64,000 nt of DNA, from assembly GCA_963821815.1 (NCBI GenBank), contig CAWGFG010000006.1, positions 3,100,001 to 3,164,000 of the forward strand. The letters are read 5' to 3'. This DNA comes from JASGTU01 sp963821815 (lineage in GTDB: Bacteria; Chloroflexota; Anaerolineae; Caldilineales; Caldilineaceae). A program made the translations under genes and the position numbers. Of this stretch, positions 9,181-19,479 are shown one piece after another. Every line of letters starts with the position of its first letter. Within the stretch, counting starts at the first letter, position 1. The notes under the pieces are model-generated. The model was not told the DNA's origin. It ran no database searches and saw only the letters and a program-made list of their open reading frames with translations.

Positions 9181-9264
9181 GAGATTTCCCCTGGTGTTTT
9201 CTTGAGTGATGTAGGCGTTGGTCATTGCCCGGCTACGGCGACACGCGATTGTCTGACGCTCGCT

Positions 9265-10107
9265 TTAGCCAACCAGCGACGGTATGTCAGCGACACTGTT
9301 CAGGATCAGATCCGGCGCCGGCGATGCGGCTAGCGCCTGTTCGCGCGTGGAGACGCCACTGAGCACGACCGCGGCGACCATGCCCGCTTCCTTGCCCATG
9401 CGCACGTCGGTCTCCAACCTATCCCCTGCCATGAGGCAGCGTTCCGCCGTGAGCCCCAACCTGTCAAGCGCCATCTCCAGGATAACGGTAGACGGCTTGC
9501 CCGCGATGAGTTCCGGTCGCCGACCGGTAAGCTGCTGCATATAGGCAAGGATGGCGCCGGCGTCCGGCACATCGCCGCCAGGCATGGGACAGGTGTTGTC
9601 GCCGTTTGTGGCGAAGTAGCGTGCGCCTCGTTTTAGCGCCTGGTAGGCGGTGTTCATTTTTCGATAGTCCAGCGTACGGTCGAACGCAGCCACGACCGCA
9701 TCAATACCGTGCGGCTGAATGACGTCCTTAGGATCCTGATCGTCCAGCTCATCGACCACGTTCAAGCCTTGGCCGCGCAACTCTTGGCGCAAATTCTCTT
9801 CGCCCACAACATAGTACGCCAGAGACGGCTCGTGCAAGGATAAGTAGCGTGCCAGCACATAGGCGGACGTGATGAGGTCTTCGTCGTCGGCTGGAATGCC
9901 CAAACGCGTCAGCTTGCTGGCATAGACGCTGCGAGGGTCTAGCGGCTTGTTGCTCACGAAGAGCACCTTTTTGCCGCGACGGCGCAGCTCGGCAATGGCG
10001 TCTACCACGCCTGGAATGGCGGCGTCACCCAGGTAGACTGTGCCGTCCAGGTCGAACACAAAGCCGTCGATGTTGGTCAAGTTTAGGGAGTCATCGTGTG
10101 GATTCAT
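9265..10107 (-). CDS. HAD-superfamily (subclass IIA, NagD-like) hydrolase
   Basis: A 280-residue phosphatase. Motif I is FDLDGTVYLGD (nucleophile Asp in DxD, about residue 18), motif II is the Ser of VSNKP (~52), motif III is the Lys of IAGKPS (~205), and motif IV is MAGDRLETDV (~229). The C2-type cap between motifs II and III places it with NagD, p-nitrophenyl phosphatases and phosphoglycolate phosphatases. It likely dephosphorylates a small sugar phosphate or nucleotide in the cytoplasm. No operon partner other than the downstream cupin is apparent. Confidence 0.9.
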   Translation of the reverse strand: MNPHDDSLNLTNIDGFVFDLDGTVYLGDAAIPGVVDAIAELRRRGKKVLFVSNKPLDPRSVYASKLTRLGIPADDEDLITSAYVLARYLSLHEPSLAYYVVGEENLRQELRGQGLNVVDELDDQDPKDVIQPHGIDAVVAAFDRTLDYRKMNTAYQALKRGARYFATNGDNTCPMPGGDVPDAGAILAYMQQLTGRRPELIAGKPSTVILEMALDRLGLTAERCLMAGDRLETDVRMGKEAGMVAAVVLSGVSTREQALAASPAPDLILNSVADIPSLVG

Positions 10108-10361
10108 TACGCCGTCCGTTTCAGAAGAGGCTGGTTCTGTAATTGCGCACAGGATGAGTATAGCATCGGAACCGAATTTCTAGTTTTCATGTTGATCCCA
10201 GTAACTGTCTGGAGGGCGAGAACGTGCCTGGAATCGTTCGCTAGCACTTGAAACAGCCCGATTCAGGGCAATCGCGGACTACACGATTTAACGTAGCAGT
10301 ACTCTGTTATTAGGTCTGTTTCGACGAATTTTATTCGGACACCAGCCATACCAGCAAGAAT

Positions 10362-10447
10362 GTAGGGGCGAGCCATGGCTCGCCCGCTGCGTGCAGTCAA
10401 CCATCCGGTGGATTTTGCGCGAAGGGCGGCATCGATGCCGCCCCTAC
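10362..10447. repeat. MITE/REP-like element bounded by GTAGGGG / CCCCTAC
   Basis: An 86-bp segment whose ends are complementary (GTAGGGG at 10362-10368, CCCCTAC at 10441-10447). Each end carries a perfect 20-bp palindrome: GGGCGAGCCATGGCTCGCCC at 10366-10385 and GGGCGGCATCGATGCCGCCC at 10424-10443. Similar GTAGGGGCG-type repeats are scattered in many bacterial genomes. No transposase is linked, so it would have to be a non-autonomous or REP-type element. Confidence 0.7.
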
Positions 10448-10771
10448 GAACGAAAATTTATGGTTCGCGATTGCCCTGCAGCCCGATTTGTGACCGGTTG
10501 ACAAGCGTGCGACGACATGATAGCTTGCATGTAGCGTCCCACGCCACACAAAACAGGTTTAGCCCATTTTGTTCCGGTCTGATCAGGCTGGCAAATGCGC
10601 TATCCAAATTTCACAGTACACATAGTGAATTGCAAATTGATTATGTTTGCGCAACAAAGTCTGCATGAGAGGTTGAGGACCAACATGCAGGTTCAGTTTG
10701 CGCTATACTGATGCAATGACAGACAGTTTATGGATAGAATTCGATTCTTCATAATTCGCTCGTTCAAACAA

Positions 10772-10822
10772 TATTCTAGTTGACACACGATTCTAGTTCA
10801 CACATGATTCCAGTTATAAGGA
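10772..10822 (+). repeat. Three 17-bp direct repeats before the baeRF gene
   Basis: Units starting at 10772, 10789 and 10806 read ATTCTAGTTGACACACG, ATTCTAGTTCACACATG and ATTCCAGTTATAAGGAG. The third unit runs into the ribosome-binding site (GGAGGG) of the next gene. Spacing of 17 bp and position directly upstream of the start suggest a regulatory array or a local duplication in the leader. Confidence 0.6.
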
Positions 10823-10828
10823 GGGTCT

Positions 10829-11917
10829 ATGTTTATCGACAGTGAGATCCGCCAAGCCATTGAGTTCGAGAGCGACGTCGAGTGTCCCGTGCTCAGCGTC
10901 TATCTGAACGTCGATCCGCACAGGCGTTCACCGGAAAAGTACAAACTTGCGCTTCGCAGCCTGCTGAGCAAAGCCAAAGACGCGGATCCCGAAGATGTAA
11001 AGCGAATGCAGAACTACATCGAGATGGGCTACAACTGGCAGGGTCGCGGGTTGGTTATGTTCAGTTGTGCGGACAAGGATTTCTGGTGGGCGCGCAGCTT
11101 TCGAGTACCAGTCTCGGACTCGGTCTTTACGAATTTTCGGCCCTACGTGCGCCAGATCGCGACGCTAATCGACACGTACGAACGCTACGGCGTGATCCAG
11201 GTGGATTCTGAAGGCGCTCGGCTGTACATGTTCAATATGGGCGTGTTGGAGGCGGTGGAAGGCTACCTAGGCGAAGAGGTCAAGCAGCACAAGGCCGGTG
11301 GTTGGGCGCAGGCCCGCTATCAAAGACATGAATCTGGCATTGTTCGAAACAATTTACAGGATGCGGCTGAACTGGCTGAAGATTTCTACCGCAAGCAGCA
11401 GACGCGTCACCTCATTCTTGCGGGTACTGACAAGAACGTCGCCAGCTTTAAAACTCTGCTGAGCCATCGTCTGCGCTCTATGGTCATAGGGCAGGTTGCC
11501 ATAGACGCCAACGCCTCACCTTCAGAGATCAGCGAAAAGGCGCTGGACATCATCAACGAAGTGTCTGATTCGGAAGCGGAATCAACCCTGGAGACTATCG
11601 TCACGGCTGTACACAAAGGAGCCAACGCAGTCGCGGGCCTAGCGGAGACGCTAACGGCAGTGCAGGCAGGCCGCGCCCAACATGTGGTTGCGCTCGCGGA
11701 TTTCCACAAACCCGCTTATCGTTTTGTGGATACCGGTTATATCGTGCTGAACTTGGATGATGAGACCGAACTCGGCAGCGGTAAAGTGCAAGAGCTGCCG
11801 GACGGCGTGGAGAGCGTTCTCCGTCGCGCCATGGCCCAGGGGATCGGCGTCACCGTCCTGGACGAAAGCAAGGAATTGGAAGAAATCGGTTGTATCGCAG
11901 CATTGACTCGTTACTAG
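10829..11917 (+). CDS. Vms1/baeRF-family release-factor-like protein
   Basis: A 362-residue protein with an excellent ribosome-binding site (GGAGGG, 5 bases). The architecture matches bacterial relatives of archaeo-eukaryotic release factor domains (baeRF; Vms1/Rv2629-like): an N-terminal region with SVYLNVDP, a central domain, and a C-terminal part resembling the L7Ae-like domain. The key segment GGWAQARYQRH (residues 157-167) corresponds to the GGQ-like motif that in Vms1 releases peptidyl-tRNA on stalled ribosomes. The expected third residue is W rather than Q, as in many baeRFs, with a Gln two residues later. A role in ribosome rescue or stress is plausible but is family inference. Confidence 0.82.
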   Translation: MFIDSEIRQAIEFESDVECPVLSVYLNVDPHRRSPEKYKLALRSLLSKAKDADPEDVKRMQNYIEMGYNWQGRGLVMFSCADKDFWWARSFRVPVSDSVFTNFRPYVRQIATLIDTYERYGVIQVDSEGARLYMFNMGVLEAVEGYLGEEVKQHKAGGWAQARYQRHESGIVRNNLQDAAELAEDFYRKQQTRHLILAGTDKNVASFKTLLSHRLRSMVIGQVAIDANASPSEISEKALDIINEVSDSEAESTLETIVTAVHKGANAVAGLAETLTAVQAGRAQHVVALADFHKPAYRFVDTGYIVLNLDDETELGSGKVQELPDGVESVLRRAMAQGIGVTVLDESKELEEIGCIAALTRY

Positions 11918-12261
11918 CCGCTTCGTATCCGTGATCATGCGCGGTGGCGCGGATGATCTTACTCGTATCGATGATTAGGGTATGGAATGAGAAGCGGGAC
12001 GTCCAGCGGCATTCCGCTTCTCAACGCCGCTGCGCCATTAATCAACCGTTACTGTTTGAAATGCGTTAGAAACCGACCCTTAAAGGAACATATCTTACCC
12101 ATATTTACGTACCATAGGCGTAAGTTGTCTCTATCTAGTGGTGTACTCGCTAGACGTGTTGTGATTGACTAGTCTTTGTTCACGTGGAGGGCAGACCGCA
12201 CTCACTTCGCTGCCGAGTTCCTGACCAGTGAACAGAATAGGCAACCAAAAAGGGTAAAAAT
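11918..12261. other. Intergenic region, 344 bp, before clpC
   Basis: No gene seen. A hairpin with 9-bp arms GAGAAGCGG (11989-11997) and CCGCTTCTC (12014-12022) follows the baeRF gene and could be a terminator, although no T-run follows. No CIRCE element (TTAGCACTC-N9-GAGTGCTAA) and no clear CtsR box are visible upstream of clpC. AAAGGG precedes the clpC start. Confidence 0.45.
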
Positions 12262-14776
12262 ATGAGATTTGATAGATTTACGGAAAAAGCGCAGCAAGCA
12301 GCCATGCGGGCCTATGAACTATTGCAGCGCTACAAGCATACACAAGTGGATACCGAGCACCTCTTCTTGGCCCTCTTGGCGGAGCCGGATGATTCGGTGC
12401 CGCAACTGATGGCCCGGTTGGGCGCGTCGACCGATGCAGTGACGCATAAGCTGGAGCACATTCTGGAGAATGCGCCGCGCACGTCGAACACGCCATACGG
12501 CTCTGCGCCGATGACACAAGTATTCATAACGCCGCGGCTGAAGCGAGTGATGGATGTGGCCAACGAGGAAGCCAAGACGATGGGCGACGAGTTCATCAGC
12601 ACCGAACATCTCTTCCTGGGCATCGCCAGCGAACGCAATACGCCCAGCGCCAACATCCTGCGAGAAGAAAATATCACCAAGGAGCAGATTGCGGAGGCGA
12701 TTCAGAAGTTCCGCAACGGCGCCAAGGTCACGGACCCGGGCTCGGAGAGCAAATTCCGCGTGCTGGAAAAATACAGCCAGGACCTGACGGAAGCAGCGCG
12801 TGAGGATAAGCTGGACCCGGTCATCGGGCGCGATAGTGAGATTATGCGTGTTCTGCAGGTACTCTGCCGCCGAACCAAGAATAATCCGGTTTTGATCGGT
12901 GAAGCCGGTGTGGGCAAGACGGCGATCGTGGAAGGGTTGGCTCAGCGTATTGTCAGCAATGATGCGCCTGAACCGCTGTTGGGCAAGCGCGTGGTATCGC
13001 TGGACATGGGCGCAATGCTAGCCGGAACGCGCTTCCGCGGTGAGTTTGAAGAACGTCTTAAGTCCGCGATCGAAGAGATCCAACGCAGTGACGGCGAGAT
13101 TATTCTTTTCATCGACGAGTTGCATACAGTGGTTGGTGCGGGCAATGCCGCCGGCGCCATGGACGCCAGCAACATGCTCAAACCGGCGTTGGCGCGTGGC
13201 GAGTTGCAGTGCATCGGCGCCACCACGCTGGACGAATATCGCCAGCATATCGAGAAGGACTCTGCGCTGGAGCGACGATTTGCGCCGGTATACGTGGAAG
13301 AGCCGGACGTGGATGATAGCATCTCCATCCTGCGCGGACTCCGCAAACGCTATGAAGATCACCACGACGTGGTCTTTGATGACGAGGCGCTGGTGCAGGC
13401 AGTCAAACTTAGCCATCGCTATGTGACAGATCGCCGATTGCCCGACAAGGCCATTGACCTGATCGATGAGGCAGCAGCCAAGTTGCGTGTGGCCATTCTA
13501 TTCCATGCCGGACCGGCTGAAGGCGATGAAGACGGAGCTCAACGAGCTGATCGAAGAATGAAGAGAAAGCCTGGGCCGAGCGTGACTATGAAGAGGCGAC
13601 TCGTTTCAAAACGGATCGCGCTGCAGTTGGAAGAGCAGTTCAAAACTGAAGTGAGTTTGTGGCACAACGAAGAGGACCTGGACGAGATCGTGGACGCCAA
13701 CGATATCGCCGACATCGTTAGCATGTGGACGGGCATTCCGGTCAAGAGCATGGTGGAGACTGAGTCCGAGAAACTGCTGCACATGGAGGATACGCTTCGC
13801 GAGCGGATCGTCGGACAGGCGCGAGCCGTGGAAGCGGTTAGCGATGCAATCCGTCGTGCACGCAGCGGTCTAAAAGACCCGCGTCGACCTATCGGAACAT
13901 TTTTGTTCCTGGGTCCGACAGGCGTAGGTAAGACGGAGCTGGCGAAAGCGTTGGCCGAATTTATGTTCGACGACGACGATGCGCTGCTGCGAATTGACAT
14001 GAGCGAGTACCGTGAGCCGCATACGGTCAGCCGGTTATTCGGCGCCCCGCCAGGCTACGTGGGCTACGATCAGGGCGGCCAGCTTACGGAGCAGGTGCGA
14101 CGTCGACCGTATCAGGTGATCCTGTTCGACGAGATCGAAAAGGCGCATCCCGAAGTGTGGAATTCGCTGCTGCAGATTCATGGAGGACGGTCGTCTGACC
14201 GACGGGCAAGGTCGCACGGTGGACTTCCGCAACACGGTCGTTATCATGACCAGCAACATCGGTGCGCAGGCTGTGAAGCGCGGTCCGCTGGGCTTTGCTA
14301 CGCCGGAGTTCGACGAGAGCGACTATTCGGAGAGCGAGTATTCGAACCAGCTCAAGCGACTCTTCCGACCGGAGTTCCTGAACCGCATCGACGAGATCAT
14401 CGTATTCGAGAGCCTGACCCAGGAAGAAATTCATGAAATCGTGAAGCTGCTCATGGGCGAGCTAAGCGAACGCATGGAGGAGATGGGCTTCACGGTTGAA
14501 CTGACGGATGCGGCAGCCAACCATCTCGGCGAAATCGGCTACGATCCCAGCTATGGTGCGCGACCGTTGCGCAGGTTGTTGCAGCGTCGTGTGGAGAATG
14601 AGCTGAGCAAACGCCTGCTGAAGGGCGAATATGCCACGGGTGATCACGTGGTCGTGAACTACGATCCGGACCTGGAGGGCGAGAGCAAACTGACCTTTGA
14701 GAAGGTCGAGCAGGAGCCCATTCTGGTGGACCTGCCGGTAAGTGATGAAGTTCAGACAGGTAGCTCGGATTCCTAG
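12262..14776 (+). pseudogene. clpC: ATP-dependent Clp protease ATP-binding subunit ClpC, frame-disrupted
   Basis: A Hsp100 AAA+ unfoldase that feeds ClpP. The N-terminal Clp repeats (MRFDRFTEKAQQAAMRAYEL) are followed by AAA-1 with Walker A GEAGVGKT (~213-220) and Walker B ILFIDE, a short middle domain, then AAA-2 with Walker A GPTGVGKT and the sensor segments. One-base insertions at about 13498, 13559 and 13620 garble ~40 residues of the middle domain and then restore the frame. The corrected text reads AIYSMPDRLKAMKTELNELI, then EEKAWAERDYEEATRFKTDR. A fourth insertion at 14179 breaks LLQI-MEDGRLTDGQG, and the true C-terminus continues to 14776. Removing four bases gives exactly 836 codons plus stop. 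Confidence 0.92.
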
Positions 14777-14860
14777 AAGTCTATAAAGTATCGTCAAATT
14801 CTTGCGCTGGCAATGACGCAGAGCGCAGTTAACCGAATACGTAAATAACGTATTCCGAAT

Positions 14861-14925
14861 AAAACCCTTGTGATGTGTTCGTCATCTCTGTAGTACGGAG
14901 CGGACGGACCGTTGCAAGGGTTTTT
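14861..14925 (+). terminator. Terminator after clpC
   Basis: AAAACCCTTG (14861-14870) pairs perfectly with CAAGGGTTTT (14915-14924), enclosing a 44-base loop with its own short pairings; the closing arm ends in a T5 run. A smaller hairpin, GAATACGT-AAATA-ACGTATTC, lies just before it at 14835-14855. Confidence 0.65.
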
Positions 14926-15022
14926 CGTTGGCTGCGAACGGGATGGAAGCACTGATTTTATGTTACAATGCCACGTACACTAGCGATTGCAGACTCCCAT
15001 CATACACATAATCGAGGCCTAC

Positions 15023-16377
15023 ATGACCAAAATTTCCTTCCGCAATGATTTCAAATGGGGCGTTGCCACGTCTTCCTACCAGATCGAGGGCGCCTGGGAT
15101 GCTGACGGCAAAGGCGAGTCAATCTGGGATCGCTTCACGCACACGCCCGGTCATATCATTGACGGATCCAACGGCGACGTAGCGTGCGAACACTATACCC
15201 GTTACCCCGAAGACGTATCGTTGATGAAGTCGCTCAACGTGCAGGCCTATCGCTTCAGTATCTCATGGCCGCGCGTGTTGCCGGCGGGTCGCGGCTCGGT
15301 TCACGCGGCCGGGCTCGACTTTTACAGCCGCTTAGTGGATGATCTGTTGGAGGCGGACATCGAGCCGTTCGCGACTCTCTACCACTGGGACCTGCCACAG
15401 GCGCTACAGGACAAGGGCGGCTGGCCAGAGCGGAGTACTGCGGAGGCATTTGTTGAATACACTGATGTTGTGTCCCAAAAACTGGGCGATCGAGTCAAGA
15501 ATTGGATGACGCACAACGAACCCTGGTGCGCATCGTTCCTCAGCTACCAGATCGGTGAACACGCTCCTGGCTGGCACGACTGGAATGCCGCCATTCGTGC
15601 ATCTCACCATCTGCTCCTTTCGCACGGTTGGGCGGCGCCGGTCATCCGACGCAACAGCCCCGACGCTGAAGTGGGTATCGTACTAAACTTCGAGTATGCA
15701 GACCCGGCGACGGACAGCGAGGCGGACAAGGCAGCCGCTCGCCGCCAGGACGGCTATCTCAACCGTTGGTTCCTCGACGCAGTCTATGGCCGCGAGTACC
15801 CGGCTGATATGGTGCACCACTATGAAGCGCAGGGTCATCTGCCAAATGGGCTGGATTTTGTGCAGGACGGCGACTATGCGGCCATTGCCGTGGAGACTGA
15901 TTTCCTGGGCGTGAACTACTACACGCGCAGTGTTGTGCAGGACGACGGCAACGGTTGGCAGTCGTCCGTTGTGGAGCCGGGCAAGGAGCGCACGGACATG
16001 GGCTGGGAGATCTTCCCCGCGGCTTGCGTCACATCCTGACCCGCATCACCTATGACTATCCGGTGCCGAAGATTTACGTTACGGAGAATGGCTGCAGTTA
16101 TGGCGACAGTCCGGATGCGGAAGGTCGCGTGCACGACCAACGCCGACTGGACTATTTGCGCAAGCATTTCAGCTCTGCGTACGATGCGATGCAGTGCGGC
16201 GTGCCACTGGCAGGCTACTTCGTGTGGTCGCTCATGGACAACTTCGAGTGGGCCAAAGGCTACACCGATCGCTTTGGTATCACGTGGGTGGATTTCGATA
16301 CGCAGGAGCGCATCGCCAAGGACAGCGCGCTCTGGTATAAGGATGTGATCGCCAACGACGGATTCGAGGCCGAGTAG
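15023..16377 (+). pseudogene. bgl: GH1 family beta-glucosidase, one frameshift
   Basis: Start ATG 15023 has GAGG upstream; a TTG at 14987 is in frame but less likely. The protein is a typical GH1 (beta/alpha)8 enzyme of 451 residues after adding one base. The N-terminal signature FKWGVATSSYQIEGAW is present, the acid/base Glu is E166 in THNEPW, and the nucleophile Glu lies in YVTENG. The first frame stops at 16039, while the second carries GLRHILTRITYDYPVPKIYV onward to 16377. Restoring one missing base near 16020 gives WEIFPAGLRHIL. It would hydrolyse beta-glucosides in the cytoplasm; no signal peptide is visible. Confidence 0.92.
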
Positions 16378-16424
16378 GTAATTTCCAGTGCTAGCAATTC
16401 GGTATCGCGCATCGCGTACCTATA

Positions 16425-16455
16425 CCCTTCAGAAGGTTCGGAACCTTCTGAAGGG
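16425..16455. repeat. Palindromic repeat, 15-bp arms
   Basis: CCCTTCAGAAGGTTC (16425-16439) and its exact complement (16441-16455) flank a single G. It lies between the convergent ends of the GH1 gene and the molybdenum hydroxylase. A close relative sits at 39924-39951 in another convergent spacer, so this is probably a dispersed REP-type palindrome acting as a two-way terminator. Confidence 0.75.
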
Positions 16456-16511
16456 TGAATGCGAAAGCCGCAGATTCTCGCGGAAATTCACTTGGTCACG
16501 TTGTCAGCTTG

Positions 16512-19479
16512 TCACGAACGCCTCTTATGCAAATTACGCCACACGCGCTCCGGCGTGAACGGCAACTCGCGCATGCGCACGCCAGTCGCATCGTAAATGG
16601 CGCTGGCAACAGCAGGGGCGACGCCGTCCATGGGAATCTCGGCGATCGCTTTAGCGCCATACGGACCAGAGGGTTCATACGTCTGCACGAGGATCGTCTC
16701 CAACTCCGGCGTCTCATCCGCAGCAAAAATTCGATAGTCGCCGAAGCGCGGGTTGAGCAGCCGACCTTCGGCATCGTAGACCATCTCTTCGCTGACCGCG
16801 TAGCCCAACGCCTGTAACATGCCGCCTTCCACTTGCCCGCTGGCGGTCACAGGATTGATGACCGTTCCGCAGTCCACGGCCATGACCAGTTTACACACGG
16901 TAACCTGCCCGGTTTCCGTATCGACTTCGACTTCTGCAAACTGGGCGGCGAACGGCGGCGGGCTGACGTAGCTCATGTGGCTGGCTGTGGCCATGATCTG
17001 GTGCTGGTCTGCCTGATGGATGCTATGCAGCGCGACTGTCTCGATGGAGACGCGCTGTCCGTTCGGCGCACATACGTGGCTGTCCTCCAACCAGATCAGG
17101 TCAGCGTTGACGTTCGGAAGCAGGTGTGCTGCGGCGTGTTCTGCGATCTGGCGAGCAACGTCCTCGGCGGCTTTTAGCACGGCGCCGCCGCTGATGTAGG
17201 TGGTGCTGCTGGCATAGGCGCCGGTATCGAAAGGCGTGAAGTCGGTGTCGCTGCTATAGACGATGACCTGTTCCAGAGGCACGCCCAGTGTTTCAGCCGC
17301 TATCTGGCGCCAGGACTGTATCTGAGCCTGTGCCCAAGTCGGTTGCACCAATGAGCAGATTGAAGCTGCCGTCGTCGTTGAGTTTGATACTGGCGGCGCC
17401 CATGTCCAGACCGGCAATGCCAGAGCCGTGCATGCAGATTGCCAACCCCATGCCCGCGCCGAATGTAGGGCCGGTCATGGTCGATATGCCACTCAGGGTC
17501 CGACTTGCGCATCCAGCCTGCGGCTTCGCTGCCCGCCTTCACACAGGCGTCAAGACCGTTGCTGCGGATGGTCTGCTCGAAGCCTTCGCGGCCTTCGCCC
17601 ATCACCTTTGCCAGCGGCAACTCCTGGCCGACCTTCACCCAATTCAGCCGCTTGAACGCGAGTGGGTCCATACCGAACGCCAGGGCTAGCTCTTCCATGT
17701 GCTGCTCCAGGCCAAAAAGCGCTTGCGGGGCGCCATAGCCGCGGAAGGCGCCAGGAACTGGTTTGTTGGTGTAGACCACGTCGCAGTCGAAGCGGGCATT
17801 GGGCAGCCAATAGGTGCTCAGGCCGCGAAAGCCGGACACCATCTGTACCGTGAGCCCGTGCGTGCCATAGGCGCCGGTATCAGCTACGATGTTCAGATCG
17901 GTGCCCACCAGCTTGCCCGCTTTGTCCACGCCGCTGCGAAAGCGCAGCTTTTGCGGATGACGAGTTCGTGCGCTGATGAATTCCTGCTCGCGGTCGTATT
18001 CGAAACGAACCGGTCGCCCGGTGGCGATGGTCAGATGCGCGCAGAGGTCCTCCAGCAGCATCTCCTGCTTGCCGCCAAAGCCGCCGCCAATGCGCGGCTT
18101 AATCACACGAATTCGTCTGCCTGGCAGCCCGATAAGCGGCGCAACCATGCGTCGCACGTGGAAAGGCACTTGCGTGCTGGTACGGAAGACGAGCCGGTCA
18201 TCCTCATCCCACCAACTAACGACTACGTGCGGCTCGATGCTGGCTTGCTGCACCTGCTGCACGCTGTATTCGCTCTCGTAGACAAAGGCGGCGTCACGCA
18301 GAGCAGCATCGACATCGCCAAGTTCGACGCCGATGTGGACGGCGATGTTATGCGTTGCGTCGTAGATGTCTACTGCGTCGTCCTCGTCATGGATGGTGGG
18401 CGCGCCGTCAGCCAAGGCCGCGTCCGTGTCCAGGACCGCAGGCAGCACTTCATACTCGACGTGGATGAGCGAGAGCGCCTGTTCCAGGATTTCAGGCGTT
18501 TCTGCCGCCACGATGGCGACCCGATCGCCCACATGACGCACCTTATTGTCCAGGCTCACCTGATCGTAGGGGGGCGGGTTCGGGATAGCTCTGACCGCCG
18601 CTAGCGTAGACCACGCGCGGTACATCCTCGTGAGTCAGAACGGCATGGACGCCAGGCAACGCCTTGGCCTCGCTGGCGTCAATGTTGAGGATGCGGGCAT
18701 GGGCGTGCGGGCTGGTGAGCAGCCCGCCGTAGAGCATGCCCGGCATTTCGATGTCGTCGGCAAAGACGGCGCGCCCTTTGCTCAGCTTGACGGCGTCAAC
18801 CTTCTTCTCCGGCTTATTCACGACCGCAGTCTTGGGCGGAGCCACAGTCACAGGCAGTGTCTGGGTTCGGGTCATGGTATCTGTGCCGCCGGGTTCAATG
18901 CCGTCATCACCATCTAGCTCGTCCGAGGCAGGCCATTCGCCAGATTCGATATCGTCTATCACCTGTATGCTGACAGGCGGAAGCTCTTCTCCGCGCATCT
19001 GAGCAGCCGCGCGTAGTACTGCCTGTACCGGCTTCACATAGCCTGTACAGCGGCAGAGCACGCCGCCAATCGCGTCGCGCACCTGTGCTTCGGAAGGATT
19101 CGGCTCGCGGTCCAGGAGCTGTTTGGCAGCTAGCATCTGTGACGGCGTGCAGTAGCCGCACTGGATTGCGCCGCAGGAGACGAACTGCTGCTGAAGTGGA
19201 TGCAGTTCATCGTCACGCGGGCCGCTCAAGCTCTTCCACTGTGATAATATGGGCGCCGTCCGCCTGTGCAGCGAGCATGATGCCTGAGTTGACCAGTCGA
19301 TACGACTTTCTGTCATCCGGCGTGTGCGTCAGCAGGACGGCGTCGCAGCCGCTTTCTCCTGTTTCGTCGCCGTGTTTTACGCTGTAGAAGCGCAGCCGGC
19401 GCAAAGTGGTGCGCAGCAGCTCACCCGGCTGTGCGACGACATCATAGGCCTCTCCGTTGATCGTCATCCTAAGCTGCAT
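16512..19479 (-). pseudogene. Fused [2Fe-2S]/molybdopterin subunit of a xanthine-dehydrogenase-family hydroxylase, four frameshifts
   Basis: Removing four single bases (about 19227, within 18569-18574, within 17446-17449, and 17306-17307) gives one 987-residue protein. It has an N-terminal ferredoxin-like domain, the helical [2Fe-2S] domain with QCGYCTP and LCRCTGY, a linker of about 70 residues, and the full molybdopterin domain. That last domain shows GGGFGGKQ, RGYGAPQALF and a catalytic Glu in AKAIAEIPMDG. The order resembles the Mop aldehyde oxidoreductase fusion. The N-terminal cluster ligands, normally Cys, read D38, S43, D46 and G66. It overlaps the FAD subunit upstream by 11 bases. 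The substrate (purine, aldehyde or other heterocycle) is unknown. Confidence 0.88.

Larger units (their letters stand above)
10108..10828. other. Intergenic region, 721 bp, with two repeat structures
   Basis: No credible coding sequence; the one longer open frame (about 10375-10668) is an artefact of a palindromic repeat. The region holds an inverted-repeat element at 10362-10447 and a 17-bp triplicate at 10772-10822 just before the next gene, both listed separately. The rest is ordinary AT-rich spacer and presumably contains the divergent promoters. Confidence 0.5.

Noticed and set aside
10375..10668. A 97-codon open frame on the plus strand in the spacer
   Set aside because: It begins inside a palindromic repeat, has no ribosome-binding site and no recognisable product.
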